From positions 18,506 to 82,505 of the IMG/VR virus record IMGVR_UViG_3300035671_000001: a DNA stretch of 64,000 nucleotides. One strand, given 5' to 3'. The DNA comes from a virus. Under the pieces are notes generated by a model that saw only the letters and a list, made by a program, of their open reading frames with translations, was not told the origin of the DNA and searched no databases. Position 1 is the first letter of the stretch. Each line of letters starts with the position of its first letter. This document shows, in pieces, positions 7,057 through 14,467 of this stretch. Made by a program: the position numbers and the translations under genes.

Positions 7057-8706
7057 ATGGATGGATTGATGAAGACACTCCGCACCGATCAGACTGAGGC
7101 GATCGAGAACCTACGCGGTGCCATGCGGGAGACGCGGCGAGTCGTGGTTTCAGGCCCGACGGGCATGGGCAAGACGGTGATCCTCGCCGACATCGTCAGC
7201 CGGGCGCGGGAGAAGGATAAGAAAACGCTAATCACGGTGCCGGCGATCTCGCTGGTCGATCAGACGGTGATTGCGCTAGCGGCGCAGGGCATCATGGATG
7301 TTGGCGTGATCCAAGCTCAACACCCGATGACGGATTGGAGCAGGCCCGTCCAGGTGGCGTCCATTCAGACGCTGCAACACCGCTGGAAAGAACGGAAGAT
7401 GCCGAGCGCTGATCTGGTGTTGGTGGACGAAGTGCATCGATGGTTCAAGATATTTCCCGAGTGGATGCTGAGCCCGGACTGGCTGAAGGTGCCGTTCATT
7501 GGCTTCTCCGCGACGCCGTGGACGAAAGGACTGGGCAGGCTTTACGAACAGATGATCACTGCCAACAACATCAAGGCGCTGATCGACGCCAAGGTGTTGG
7601 TGTCGTTCCGAACGTTCGCACCTGACATGCCCGATCTTACTGGCGTGCGATCGGCAATCGACACCACGGGCGTGACTGACTTCGTGGCTGCCGATCTTGA
7701 CGAGATCATGCGGCCGAAGAAGCTGGTGGCGAACATCGTCAAGACATGGCTAGAGCTGGCGCAGGATCGGCCGACAGTGTGTTTCTGCTGCTCACGCGCA
7801 CATGCTGATCAGCTCACCAAGGAGTTCAATGAGGCGACTGTAGGGGCGGCGTATCTTGATTGCGACACACCGCTGAGCGAGCGCAACGAAGTGCGACGAC
7901 GGATGCTTGCTGGCGATGTGCAGGTGGTTTGTAATGTTGATGTGATCGGGCTCGGTGTTGATTGGCCTGAGGTGAGCTGCATCGTGTATGCGCGGCCGAC
8001 TATGAGCGATATCCGTTTTGTGCAGAACGTGGGACGCGGACTGCGTGCGGCGGGCGGTAAGGAAGACTTGCTGATCCTGGATCACTCAACGACGACGGCT
8101 CGGCTCGGATTCGTTGACGAGATATACGGCTATCATCCGACGCTCGACGACGGCAAGACGAAGGTGCCAGTGCAGGCAGTGCTACTGCCGAAGGAATGCC
8201 CAGCGTGTCATCTGATGAAACCGCCGCGCGTTGCGGTCTGTCCGCACTGTGGGCACAAGGTCGAGCAGCATGTCGAGGCGGTTGCGGTCGAGCGCGGCAC
8301 GTTGCGTGAGATCAAGCCGGGTGAGGACATGGCGCTGTTGCGCAAGCAGTTGCCGGGCAAGGAGTACGTGTTCGGGCAGCTCGTCTGGTACGGGCGCAAG
8401 AAGGGCTACAATCAATGGTGGCCCAACATGAAGTTCAAGGACATCTACGGCGTGACGTTTCCTCGGTTGCAATACGAGGACAAGATCACCTCGCCATGTC
8501 CGGAGTTGATGACTTATATTTTTGACTCGACGGAGAAGTGGAAGAGCAAACAGAATTACGCGCGACGCAAGGCGCAACGGAAGACGAACGGCAATGGCCA
8601 TGGCAACGGCCACGACAGCGGCGCGTTGAGCGAGCGTGAGCAGGCGATCATCGATCGGGCACGTGACACCTTGATGAAAGACGAGGACTGGGAGGAGATG
8701 CGCTGA
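7057..8706 (+). CDS. SF2 DEAH-type helicase with C-terminal zinc ribbon
   Basis: 549 aa. Walker A is GPTGMGKT (residues 33-40), the Walker B/box II is VDEVH (123-127), motif III is SAT (151-153), and motif VI is QNVGRGLR (323-330). These form two RecA-like halves of an SSL2/RecG-type superfamily 2 ATPase. A four-cysteine zinc ribbon follows (CPAC at 381-384, CPHC at 395-398), then a basic tail with an NGNGHGNGHD linker. The likely role is unwinding or remodelling nucleic acid during phage replication or recombination. The start is ambiguous: AAAGGA lies almost against the ATG at 7057, and the in-frame ATG at 7069 has a longer gap. The stop overlaps the next ATG by one base. Confidence 0.9.
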   Translation: MDGLMKTLRTDQTEAIENLRGAMRETRRVVVSGPTGMGKTVILADIVSRAREKDKKTLITVPAISLVDQTVIALAAQGIMDVGVIQAQHPMTDWSRPVQVASIQTLQHRWKERKMPSADLVLVDEVHRWFKIFPEWMLSPDWLKVPFIGFSATPWTKGLGRLYEQMITANNIKALIDAKVLVSFRTFAPDMPDLTGVRSAIDTTGVTDFVAADLDEIMRPKKLVANIVKTWLELAQDRPTVCFCCSRAHADQLTKEFNEATVGAAYLDCDTPLSERNEVRRRMLAGDVQVVCNVDVIGLGVDWPEVSCIVYARPTMSDIRFVQNVGRGLRAAGGKEDLLILDHSTTTARLGFVDEIYGYHPTLDDGKTKVPVQAVLLPKECPACHLMKPPRVAVCPHCGHKVEQHVEAVAVERGTLREIKPGEDMALLRKQLPGKEYVFGQLVWYGRKKGYNQWWPNMKFKDIYGVTFPRLQYEDKITSPCPELMTYIFDSTEKWKSKQNYARRKAQRKTNGNGHGNGHDSGALSEREQAIIDRARDTLMKDEDWEEMR

Positions 8707-8897
8707 TGTCCCAAAAGAAGCTCACGTGCGACATCTGTGGGAAGCTCTATGAGACGCTTGGCAGCTATGGGAATCATACTGATGACGAATGGTGGATGTG
8801 TCTGAAATGCTTTGGGAAGGCGGATGAGTTGGCCGCAAAGGAGGACAGGTGGCCTGATGCGCGCGACTTTAAGACGGTGAAGGAGGAGATGCGCTGA
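8706..8897 (+). CDS. Small zinc-binding protein
   Basis: 63 aa. CDICGKLYE (residues 9-17) and CLKCFGK (32-38) give a four-cysteine zinc knuckle with a His (H24) between the pairs. The start shares its A with the helicase stop, and the stop shares its A with the next ATG. Tight coupling to the helicase suggests a shared function in nucleic-acid handling, but no family is recognised. Confidence 0.75.
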   Translation: MSQKKLTCDICGKLYETLGSYGNHTDDEWWMCLKCFGKADELAAKEDRWPDARDFKTVKEEMR

Positions 8898-9163
8898 TGA
8901 TGGGTGACTTCGACATCAAATGGATTGATCGCAAGCACGAACCGCAGTGCGCGCCGAATCCGGCCTATCCTCTCGGCATTGACATCGATCTATCCCAAGG
9001 CGCGACGAAGGCGTGCAAGTCGGAGTTGCCCTATCCGGCGAAGCGGATCGGATTTTATATGGTCAAGTGCAATATCTGCGGTCTCACGACGGTGATTACC
9101 ACGGCTGGGCGGAGTGACGATCCGCGCAGCATTACCTTGGCTTGCGGGGAGAAGACGCAATGA
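8897..9163 (+). CDS. Hypothetical protein with CxxC motif
   Basis: 88 aa. A second ATG follows directly at 8900. It has C16 and C40, then CNICGL near residues 58-63 and a final C83, so metal binding is possible. It sits in a run of small cysteine-containing proteins after the helicase. Function unknown. Confidence 0.7.
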   Translation: MMGDFDIKWIDRKHEPQCAPNPAYPLGIDIDLSQGATKACKSELPYPAKRIGFYMVKCNICGLTTVITTAGRSDDPRSITLACGEKTQ

Positions 9164-9354
9164 GTGACGAACCTGAATTTCATCTCGACTTCTCAGAGCA
9201 AGATCCTGAACTTCCCGAGGTTCATCCCGACGAGTGCCCGGATTGCAAAGTGCCTGCCGAGGTGGCCTACGGCATGGCGGGAGGCGGCATCGGCGCATAT
9301 TCCTATTGTCCGCAATGCTACAAAATCCTCGCGAAGACACAGGACGAACAGTGA
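9160..9354 (+). CDS. Small acidic zinc-knuckle protein
   Basis: 64 aa from the ATG at 9160, which overlaps the previous stop by 4 nt; this is preferred over an upstream in-frame ATG at 9142 that would overlap the neighbour further. Two CxxC pairs are present (CPDC about residues 26-29, CPQC about 50-53), behind a very acidic N terminus (SDEPEFHLDFSEQDPELPEV). Likely binds one zinc. Role unknown. Confidence 0.7.
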   Translation: MSDEPEFHLDFSEQDPELPEVHPDECPDCKVPAEVAYGMAGGGIGAYSYCPQCYKILAKTQDEQ

Positions 9355-9626
9355 TGGCAGAGCGATTAGGTGATGCACCAATTGAGCCGGCCTACATCAA
9401 ACAGATGAAAGCCATAGCGAGCGTTATCGACGAGACGTTCAACGGAGGGGCGAAAGGCAAGGATCGCAAGACGGGGTTCGTGCTGATGGTGTTTCCGTTC
9501 AACGAAGTAACCGAAGGCGGCCGCGCCAACTACATCAGCAACGCTGATCGCAAGGACATCGTGGTGATGTTGAAGGAGCAGCTCAAGCGCTTCGAAGGCC
9601 AACCCGATGTGACGGGGCACGCATGA
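9354..9626 (+). CDS. Hypothetical protein
   Basis: 90 aa from the ATG at 9354, which shares an A with the preceding TGA. The segment GFVLMVFPFNEV (41-52) followed by GRANYISNADRKDIVVMLKE (56-75) is typical of short phage proteins of unknown function. The pattern is soluble alpha/beta with no membrane segment. The stop overlaps the next ATG by 4 nt. Confidence 0.7.
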   Translation: MAERLGDAPIEPAYIKQMKAIASVIDETFNGGAKGKDRKTGFVLMVFPFNEVTEGGRANYISNADRKDIVVMLKEQLKRFEGQPDVTGHA

Positions 9627-9796
9627 GCTTTACCGCTGAGGAGAAATACATCGAAGCCATGCGCGAGGTGAAGATGCGCAGGACGGTTTACGCGCGCACC
9701 GGCATTGATCCAAGCGAGGCCAAGCGCAGGATTGCGATAATGGAGGCCATCGCCGAAGATTATGAAAAGCTGGCGGAATCCGAGCGGCTGCTATGA
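9623..9796 (+). CDS. Small helical hypothetical protein
   Basis: 57 aa. It starts with an ATGA overlap with the preceding gene and ends with an ATGA overlap with the next, which strongly supports it as a real link in the chain. The sequence is charged and helical (MSFTAEEKYIEAMREVKMRR). A turn at TGIDPSEAKRRI makes a small helix-turn-helix possible. No family recognised. Confidence 0.6.
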   Translation: MSFTAEEKYIEAMREVKMRRTVYARTGIDPSEAKRRIAIMEAIAEDYEKLAESERLL

Positions 9797-10071
9797 CTGT
9801 CCACACATTGAAATCGTGGCCCGAATTTTTTGAGCCTGTGTTGTCGGGCCAGAAGCAATTCGAGCTTCGGAAAAATGATCGCGACTTTCAAGTTGGTGAT
9901 CATGTGGTGTTGCGCGAGTGGGAGCCGAATGGGGATCGCTACACCGGGCGCGAGATCAACAAGCGGGTGACGTATGTGCTGCGCGGCCTTGGCAGTGTCG
10001 GCACCATCGCGCCCTATAAGGGACTCTCGATGGGGTACGCCATCCTCGGGCTCGCGGATACTGACTGGTGA
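9793..10071 (+). CDS. ASCH/PUA-fold protein (DUF3850-like)
   Basis: 92 aa. The N terminus HTLKSWPEFFEPVLSGQKQF, then ELRKNDRDFQVGDHVVLREW (residues 25-44), matches the DUF3850/ASCH pattern, a PUA-like fold found in phages and thought to bind RNA or modified nucleotides. The family assignment is good; the biochemical role is inferred. Confidence 0.8.
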   Translation: MTVHTLKSWPEFFEPVLSGQKQFELRKNDRDFQVGDHVVLREWEPNGDRYTGREINKRVTYVLRGLGSVGTIAPYKGLSMGYAILGLADTDW

Positions 10072-10087
10072 AGTGTAGAGGTTGCTT

Positions 10088-10264
10088 ATGACAGCCGAAG
10101 AGTTGGGTACGCTGATTGCCACATTGCGGGCTGATGCCCAGAGTTTGCAACAGATCGAAAAGACGCTGGTTGAAATGAAGGATCAGATGCTCTGTGTGCA
10201 TCTGAAGCTCAATGATTTAGCCACAGCCCTTGCAAGGGCCTTAGAGAAAAAGAAAAAGAAGTGA
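10088..10264 (+). CDS. Small coiled-coil protein with lysine tail
   Basis: 58 aa from the ATG at 10088, with AGAGG just upstream; a TTG two codons earlier is less likely. It is almost wholly helical with heptad-like Leu/Ile spacing and ends in KKKKK. The stop overlaps the next start (GTGA). Function unknown. Confidence 0.6.
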   Translation: MTAEELGTLIATLRADAQSLQQIEKTLVEMKDQMLCVHLKLNDLATALARALEKKKKK

Positions 10265-10524
10265 CGCCAGACAAGCTGCAGGCATTTCGGATCAAGCTCA
10301 CCAACGAGCTGTGGAAGTCCTTTCCACGTGCCGATGCGGCGTCGATCTGGAAAGCTGCAAACGTGTTGCTGCCTTTGATCATGCGCGAGAGCTTCAATCT
10401 TGTGGACATGCCACACGAAGCCGACTGCGTCTGTTGGAATTGCGTCATGGCGTTGCATAGTGATGCAGCGCGGCGACTCGCCGAGTGGCGGACGGCGCAG
10501 GAGGCGGCCGATGAGCATGACTGA
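10261..10524 (+). CDS. Hypothetical protein (GTG start)
   Basis: 87 aa from a GTG overlapping the previous stop by 4 nt. It contains CVCWNC near residues 56-61 and a helical C terminus. No recognisable family. The C terminus overlaps the next gene by 14 nt. Confidence 0.6.
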   Translation: MTPDKLQAFRIKLTNELWKSFPRADAASIWKAANVLLPLIMRESFNLVDMPHEADCVCWNCVMALHSDAARRLAEWRTAQEAADEHD

Positions 10525-10828
10525 ATTGCAGCTCAAATTGTTTCGGATACCAGCCAGCAAGCGGATCAAGTTGACGCCCACGCAGCGTGAAGTGTTGGCG
10601 TGGGTGGAGTACAGCGGCGGCCGGTTCGCGGCATGGCCGCGCAGGTTTCAGGCGCGCACGCTGCGGGTGCTGATGCAGCATCGGCTCGTGCAATGCACAG
10701 GCCATTCGCCGGCGCGCTACGTGGTGACGCCGCTCGGGCGCGCAGTCCGAGGACGTCATGAGTCGGGCCGGCCGGGGGCAGCTCCGAAGATCACTAGCCA
10801 ATTTTTGCCGGATACGGCGGAGGAGTAG
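10511..10828 (+). CDS. Winged-helix-like small protein
   Basis: 105 aa from the ATG at 10511. Residues 20-75 (LTPTQREVLAWVEYSGGRFA, later RTLRVLMQHRLVQC and RYVVTPLGRAV) have the helix, helix, strand-wing layout of MarR-like winged-helix domains, with the frequent TPLGR ending. A role as a transcriptional regulator is inferred. It is the last gene before a 650-nt gap containing a promoter. Confidence 0.6.
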   Translation: MSMTELQLKLFRIPASKRIKLTPTQREVLAWVEYSGGRFAAWPRRFQARTLRVLMQHRLVQCTGHSPARYVVTPLGRAVRGRHESGRPGAAPKITSQFLPDTAEE

Positions 10829-11375
10829 GGAATTCGGCCTTCTGGCGGGGCTGGGGAGGCCACCGGTGAGGCGCAGCGGCGCCCCGCTAGTCCAGCCCCG
10901 AGCAGGCTCGAAAATGACGCCCACGGGCTCCCCACGGGCTCGCCAAAGCAGCGGAGTTAACCTGCCAAAATAATTAAAATGGCGTTGATATTGCTGGTGT
11001 TTTCGTTGCCAATTATTGCTTTCAAGCTTGATATTTAGGAAGCAGTTTCCTATACTACTTGGACTGCCCCATCGCATGCGGCCGCAAATGGCCCCCGAGA
11101 CGGGCGGGAAAGGACCGGGAGCGGCCCTGTCGGCATCGATCGCCAGATCAGCCTTATTTCGAAATGCTCCCGCAGCCTGACGGCAGACTTCCAGGGGCCG
11201 TGTATCGCAGAATAACCCGAGGTGCGACGCGTCGCGCCCTGGTGGCTATCAGTCGATCAAGTTGCCGGCGAGTGCCCTTTGCGGCCGCTGTAGTTGGCCC
11301 TGATTTGATCGCGTGCTGCTGACGCGCTTGTGCCTCGGGACAAAAAACATCTGCGCACGACTCCAATAACGAAAT
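10829..11375 (+). other. Intergenic region with AT-rich promoter island and long leader
   Basis: No ORF here is convincing; the open frames at 11059-11322 and 11154-11465 lack ribosome-binding sites and protein-like composition. An AT-rich patch at about 10965-11060 stands out from GC-rich surroundings and holds the promoter described separately. Downstream, 11063-11375 is GC-rich and hairpin-prone, and would be transcribed as a long 5' leader or a small RNA. Confidence 0.5.
11028..11056 (+). promoter_or_regulatory. Sigma-70-like promoter
   Basis: TTGATA (11028-11033) and TATACT (11051-11056) are each one mismatch from consensus and are separated by the ideal 17 bp, within an AT-rich island. 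Transcription would start near 11063 and enter the gene series at 11484 after about 420 nt of leader. It likely drives the leader-cassette gene block. Confidence 0.65.
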
Positions 11376-11477
11376 TGCACCGCTTGCAAGGCGGTGCATT
11401 CCCAAGCGGCGGCTCGCTCCGCCGTTTCGGAATTCAGTGCACGTCGCTGCAACGGCGTTTCTCAAACCAACGGAGTC
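11376..11477 (+). promoter_or_regulatory. Leader cassette 1 (upstream of the 93-aa gene)
   Basis: TGCACCGC (11376-11383) pairs perfectly with GCGGTGCA (11391-11398) around the loop TTGCAAG. A GC hairpin (CGGCGG-CTCGCT-CCGCCG, about 11408-11425) follows, then AGTGCA (11436), a small hairpin CGTCG-CTGCAA-CGGCG (11442-11457) and GGAGTC (11472-11477), 6 nt before the ATG. The same order of parts recurs before five other genes downstream. Confidence 0.65.
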
Positions 11478-11483
11478 CCCATC

Positions 11484-11765
11484 ATGACTACTACCAATCT
11501 CACCACGACTATCGATCGGCTCGGCGTCATTCTAGCGCAAAAGGCCGAGTTGATAGCCGAAGAAAAGTTGCTCAAGGGCGTGCTCGTCGACAACGGCGCG
11601 GGCGCTTACGAGGGCGACTTCTACCGCGCCACCGTCAGCATCGCTGAGCGTGGCACGCTCGACATGAAAGCGGTACGCGAGAAGCTTACCGCGCAGTTCA
11701 TTCGCGCCCACACCAACGTCACCGAAGTTACGACAGTGAAAGTCGTGGCTCGAAACGGAAAGTGA
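11484..11765 (+). CDS. Hypothetical phage protein, first gene of the leader-cassette block
   Basis: 93 aa from the ATG at 11484, set by GGAGTC. Upstream in-frame codons are rejected because they would translate through the leader hairpins. The sequence is helical at first (DRLGVILAQKAELIAEEKLL) and then alternates strands and helices (YEGDFYRATVSIAER). Small proteins of this type are common in proteobacterial phages but have no known function. Confidence 0.75.
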   Translation: MTTTNLTTTIDRLGVILAQKAELIAEEKLLKGVLVDNGAGAYEGDFYRATVSIAERGTLDMKAVREKLTAQFIRAHTNVTEVTTVKVVARNGK

Positions 11766-11772
11766 ATGGGCC

Positions 11773-11952
11773 ATGTACTGCACAGTCGTTTGCGTGGGGC
11801 TCGTATGCTCTGCGCTCTGCTCCACTCCCGATCCGTTGACTCGGCAAATTCAAACCGAGCAATATCTACAGCGGTTCGGGCCGTGCTCGCTGGGTACATG
11901 TCCGCCGTTCAATCCTGGCGATCACATCCGCACCAACCCTTATACGAAGTGA
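11773..11952 (+). CDS. Small cysteine-rich, probably exported or membrane-anchored protein
   Basis: 59 aa from the ATG at 11773. The N terminus MYCTVVCVGLVCSALCS is hydrophobic and Cys-rich, like a signal or lipoprotein segment. A polar C terminus follows with CSLGTCPPFNPG. It sits between two leader-cassette genes without its own cassette and has only a weak ribosome-binding site, so support is composition plus an open frame. A minor lysis or superinfection-related protein is possible. Confidence 0.45.
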   Translation: MYCTVVCVGLVCSALCSTPDPLTRQIQTEQYLQRFGPCSLGTCPPFNPGDHIRTNPYTK

Positions 11953-11960
11953 ATGCCGTC

Positions 11961-12044
11961 GGGCCGCGCTTTCGAGCGCGGTCCCGCAGTGTTCATCTCT
12001 GAATGCTCGCCGCTTGCAACGGTGTCCCTCTCTAACGGAGTCAC
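11961..12044 (+). promoter_or_regulatory. Leader cassette 2 (upstream of the AAA+ gene)
   Basis: Terminator-like hairpin GGGCCGCGCT-TTCG-AGCGCGGTCCC (11961-11984), then AGTGTTCA (11988-11995), the hairpin CGCCG-CTTGCAA-CGGTG (12008-12024) and GGAGTCAC (12037-12044), 3 nt before the ATG at 12048. No T-run follows the first hairpin. Confidence 0.7.
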
Positions 12045-12047
12045 TCA

Positions 12048-13064
12048 ATGTCTCTTATTCTAGAGCATGAAATCACCATCGCTGACGCGGCGGTGATGTT
12101 GGAAATCCTCACTGATGCCGGTGATCCGGTCATGATGTGGGGCAAGCCCGGTATCGGCAAGTCTGACATCGTGCACCAACTCGGCGCCAAGAAGCAGCGC
12201 AAGGTAATCGAGTTTCACGCGGCGTTGCGTGAGACTGTCGACTTGCGCGGTATTCCAATCGCTGATCCGGCGACGGGCACAACGAAGTGGTTGGTGCCCG
12301 CCGAGCTTCCGCAGGCAGAACGTGATGGCGAATTCGGCTATTTGTTCTGCGACGAGATCAACCAAGCGTCTCCCCAGATGCAAGGCGTTCTCGGTGGTTT
12401 GATACTTTACGGCGTCATCGGCGACTATCGCTTGCCTCCGGGCTGGCGCGTCATCGCTGCCGGCAACCGGGTATCCGATCGGGCGGCCGCTCAGCGTATG
12501 CCGACGCACATGCGAAACCGGTTCGCGCACTTGTTCATCATGCCTGATGTAAACGCATGGTGCGTGTGGGCGAACGCTAACAAGGTTGCGCCCGAGGTTG
12601 TCGCTTTCGTTCGGCTGCGGCGCGAGTTGCTGCACATGATGCCGAAGGGCGACGAGAACGCGTTCCCGACACCGCGCTCGCTGACGAAAGCTGCAAAGTA
12701 TGTCAACGCGCCGACAGAACATCGGCTGCGTTTGTTTGCTGCTCACGTTGGTGACGCAGTTGCGGCGGAGCTGGACGGCTTTATCGAGCTTTACCGGTCA
12801 CTCGGTTCGCTCGACGATATCGTCGCTGATCCAGACGGCGCTAAGGTTCCCACCGAACCGAGCTGCCGTTACGCGGTCTGCACCGGGCTCGGCCGCATCG
12901 CCACGCGCAAGAATTTCCCGAATATCATCCGGTATGCCAAACGGCTCAACCGGGAGTCGGAAGTGCTTGTCGTGACTGATGCGACTGGCCGCGATGCCAG
13001 CCTCAAGGACACCACTGCCTATGGAAAGTGGGCGGTAGCCAACCAGGACTTAACGGTCCAGTGA
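12048..13064 (+). CDS. AAA+ ATPase, MoxR-like
   Basis: 338 aa. Walker A is GKPGIGKS (residues 32-39) and Walker B is YLFCDEIN (98-105), followed by GNRVSDRAAAQRMPTHMRNR (sensor 1 and arginine-finger region, about 144-163). The sequence resembles MoxR/dynein-related AAA+ proteins, which usually act as remodelling chaperones with a VWA-domain partner. The VWA protein at 14468-15931 is the obvious partner, with a DUF3150-like protein between them. The substrate is unknown. It has its own leader cassette with GGAGTCAC. Confidence 0.9.
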   Translation: MSLILEHEITIADAAVMLEILTDAGDPVMMWGKPGIGKSDIVHQLGAKKQRKVIEFHAALRETVDLRGIPIADPATGTTKWLVPAELPQAERDGEFGYLFCDEINQASPQMQGVLGGLILYGVIGDYRLPPGWRVIAAGNRVSDRAAAQRMPTHMRNRFAHLFIMPDVNAWCVWANANKVAPEVVAFVRLRRELLHMMPKGDENAFPTPRSLTKAAKYVNAPTEHRLRLFAAHVGDAVAAELDGFIELYRSLGSLDDIVADPDGAKVPTEPSCRYAVCTGLGRIATRKNFPNIIRYAKRLNRESEVLVVTDATGRDASLKDTTAYGKWAVANQDLTVQ

Positions 13065-13072
13065 GTACTGCA

Positions 13073-13149
13073 GAGGGCCGCGCGTTGCGGCCCTCGACAG
13101 TGTTTATCCGAACGCTCCTGCCTTGCAAGCGGGCACTCTTAGGAGTCAC
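13073..13149 (+). promoter_or_regulatory. Leader cassette 3 (upstream of the 57-aa gene)
   Basis: Perfect 9-bp hairpin GAGGGCCGC (13073-13081)/GCGGCCCTC (13087-13095), AGTGTTTA (13099-13106), a hairpin with TGCC/GGCA arms around CTTGCAA (13122-13128), and GGAGTCACC (13142-13150) just before the ATG at 13154. Confidence 0.7.
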
Positions 13150-13153
13150 CACC

Positions 13154-13327
13154 ATGTCACTCAACGAAGCAATCGCCGTTGTAAAGGCGAATGGCTACCG
13201 CGTGAGCAAGCCGAAGGCGACGAAGAAAGTTGCCCCGCGCTTGAACGCAGTCGGTCGGCCGTTCTCGTCGTCCTACGATCCCAACTACAAAATGAAATAC
13301 AAGCCAAAGCGCTACGCCTACCCGTGA
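13154..13327 (+). CDS. Small basic protein
   Basis: 57 aa from the ATG at 13154, set by GGAGTCACC. The N terminus is a short helix (SLNEAIAVVKANGYRV). The rest is Lys/Arg/Tyr-rich (SKPKATKKVAPR; YDPNYKMKYKPKRYAYP) and probably disordered. It may bind nucleic acid or be an adaptor for the AAA+/VWA pair; both ideas are inference. Confidence 0.7.
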   Translation: MSLNEAIAVVKANGYRVSKPKATKKVAPRLNAVGRPFSSSYDPNYKMKYKPKRYAYP

Positions 13328-13335
13328 ACAGCGCA

Positions 13336-13416
13336 GAAGGCAGCCGCGTGCTGCCTTCGACAGTGTTCATTCGAACGCTACGCCTCTTGCAAATTGGCGT
13401 CCCTCACTGGAGTCAC
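13336..13416 (+). promoter_or_regulatory. Leader cassette 4 (upstream of the DUF3150-like gene)
   Basis: Perfect hairpin GAAGGCAGC (13336-13344)/GCTGCCTTC (13350-13358), AGTGTTCA (13362-13369), the hairpin ACGCC (13380-13384)/GGCGT (13396-13400) with CTTGCAA in its loop, and GGAGTCAC (13409-13416), 4 nt before the ATG. The upstream part (ACAGTGTT, then CGAACGCT) closely repeats cassette 3. Confidence 0.7.
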
Positions 13417-13420
13417 TACA

Positions 13421-14317
13421 ATGAATAAACCAATCAAAATCGCAACGCCGCTCTCTCGAAAGGCGGTGCTTGTCTCTGTGAATATCTCGCAGTGGACGGC
13501 GCGAAAGTTGGATCGCAAGGTCACCGACGAAGTTAACCGCGCGCACAACGCGGCCAAGGACGCCGGGCGATACAACAAGCTCTTGATCGAGGCCGAGCAC
13601 TTGGCCGAAGTCAACAAGCTGGTTTCGAGTGCCAGGAGCTTGCACTACAGCATGACGCGGCCGTGGGCGGACGAGGGTCCGCGCATTCTGCCAAACGCGC
13701 TCTACTCGAAGTTCACTGACGCATTCCGTAACTTGAAGCGTGAGTTTCAGATTGCGGCTGATGCGTTCTGCGCCGGCTATCCGAGCTTCGTTGAAGAGCG
13801 GAAGAAATCTTTGAACGGCTTGTTCAAAGAAGCGGACTATCCGTCAGCGAACGACATCCGCAACAAGTTCAAGCTTGAATTGAACGTGTTGCCATTGCCA
13901 GACGCAGAGGACTTCCGCACCGATCTTGATCCCGACACGCTCGCGGACATCAAACGCGAGATGAGCGAGACTTCCGGCAAGGTGCTTGACGATGCAATGA
14001 AACAAACATTCGTTGAGATCACCGAGCTGGTCGGCCACATGGCCAAGAAGTTGAACGAGCAAACGGCCAAGACCAAGCAGAAAGGCGAGCGCAAATTCTA
14101 TCTCGACTCGCTCGTCAACAACGTGCGCGACTTGGCTGACTTGTTGCCTGCCTTCAATCTGACTGACGATCCGAAGCTCACCGCTATCACCAACCGCATT
14201 GCTAAGGAGCTATGCGTGGAAGATGCGAAGGAGCTGCGGAAGAATGACGAAGCTGCCAAGACAGTCGCCAAAAGCGCTGACGAGATCGTGGCCGAGGTGG
14301 CCAAATTCCTCGGCTGA
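13421..14317 (+). CDS. DUF3150-like protein between the AAA+ and VWA genes
   Basis: 298 aa from the ATG at 13421. It is mostly helical. The N-terminal segment VLVSVNISQWTARKLDRKVT and the central DALYSKF-like and AFCAGYPSFVEERKKSLNG stretches resemble DUF3150 proteins found in phages near MoxR and VWA genes. The C-terminal half contains long charged helices. It probably works with the flanking pair. The family is named from memory of the sequence pattern, with moderate certainty. Confidence 0.7.
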   Translation: MNKPIKIATPLSRKAVLVSVNISQWTARKLDRKVTDEVNRAHNAAKDAGRYNKLLIEAEHLAEVNKLVSSARSLHYSMTRPWADEGPRILPNALYSKFTDAFRNLKREFQIAADAFCAGYPSFVEERKKSLNGLFKEADYPSANDIRNKFKLELNVLPLPDAEDFRTDLDPDTLADIKREMSETSGKVLDDAMKQTFVEITELVGHMAKKLNEQTAKTKQKGERKFYLDSLVNNVRDLADLLPAFNLTDDPKLTAITNRIAKELCVEDAKELRKNDEAAKTVAKSADEIVAEVAKFLG

Positions 14318-14331
14318 TGATACTCTGGTGC

Positions 14332-14372
14332 TCGCGAGCCACTGCCTCGGAGAGTACCAAAGAACGAGAGCG
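14332..14372 (+). repeat. Orphan TIGR-like unit
   Basis: TCGCGAGCC (14332-14340, 7 of 9 matches to repeat A) is followed by a 9-nt spacer ACTGCCTCG, an exact B repeat GAGAGTACC (14350-14358), a 9-nt spacer AAAGAACGA and GAGCG (14368-14372). GAGCG is the same truncated A that ends both array segments. Upstream TACTCT (14321-14326) can pair with AGAGTA (14351-14356). It lies between the DUF3150-like gene and leader cassette 5. It may be a stand-alone guide RNA or a relic. Confidence 0.7.
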
Positions 14373-14380
14373 ATACTAAG

Positions 14381-14464
14381 TGGGCCGTCCGAAAGCGCGG
14401 CCCATCATAGTGTTGCGGACTGCAACATTCCCCGCTGCAACGGGGCAATTTAATACGGAGTCAC
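14381..14464 (+). promoter_or_regulatory. Leader cassette 5 (upstream of the VWA gene)
   Basis: Hairpin TGGGCCG (14381-14387)/CGGCCCA (14398-14404), AGTGTTG (14409-14415), the hairpin CCCCG-CTGCAA-CGGGG (14430-14445) and GGAGTCAC (14457-14464), 3 nt before the ATG. A second CTGCAAC copy occurs at about 14420. Confidence 0.7.
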
Positions 14465-14467
14465 CAA

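Noticed and set aside
11376-11398. Leader hairpin as a tRNA anticodon arm
   Set aside because: The stem-loop is the right size, but no acceptor, D or T arm surrounds it. Mimicry of an anticodon arm cannot be excluded, but there is no tRNA gene.
13061-13069. GTGAGTACT after the AAA+ gene as another TIGR B repeat
   Set aside because: No A repeat or truncated GAGCG lies at the required 9-nt spacing, so it is likely chance.
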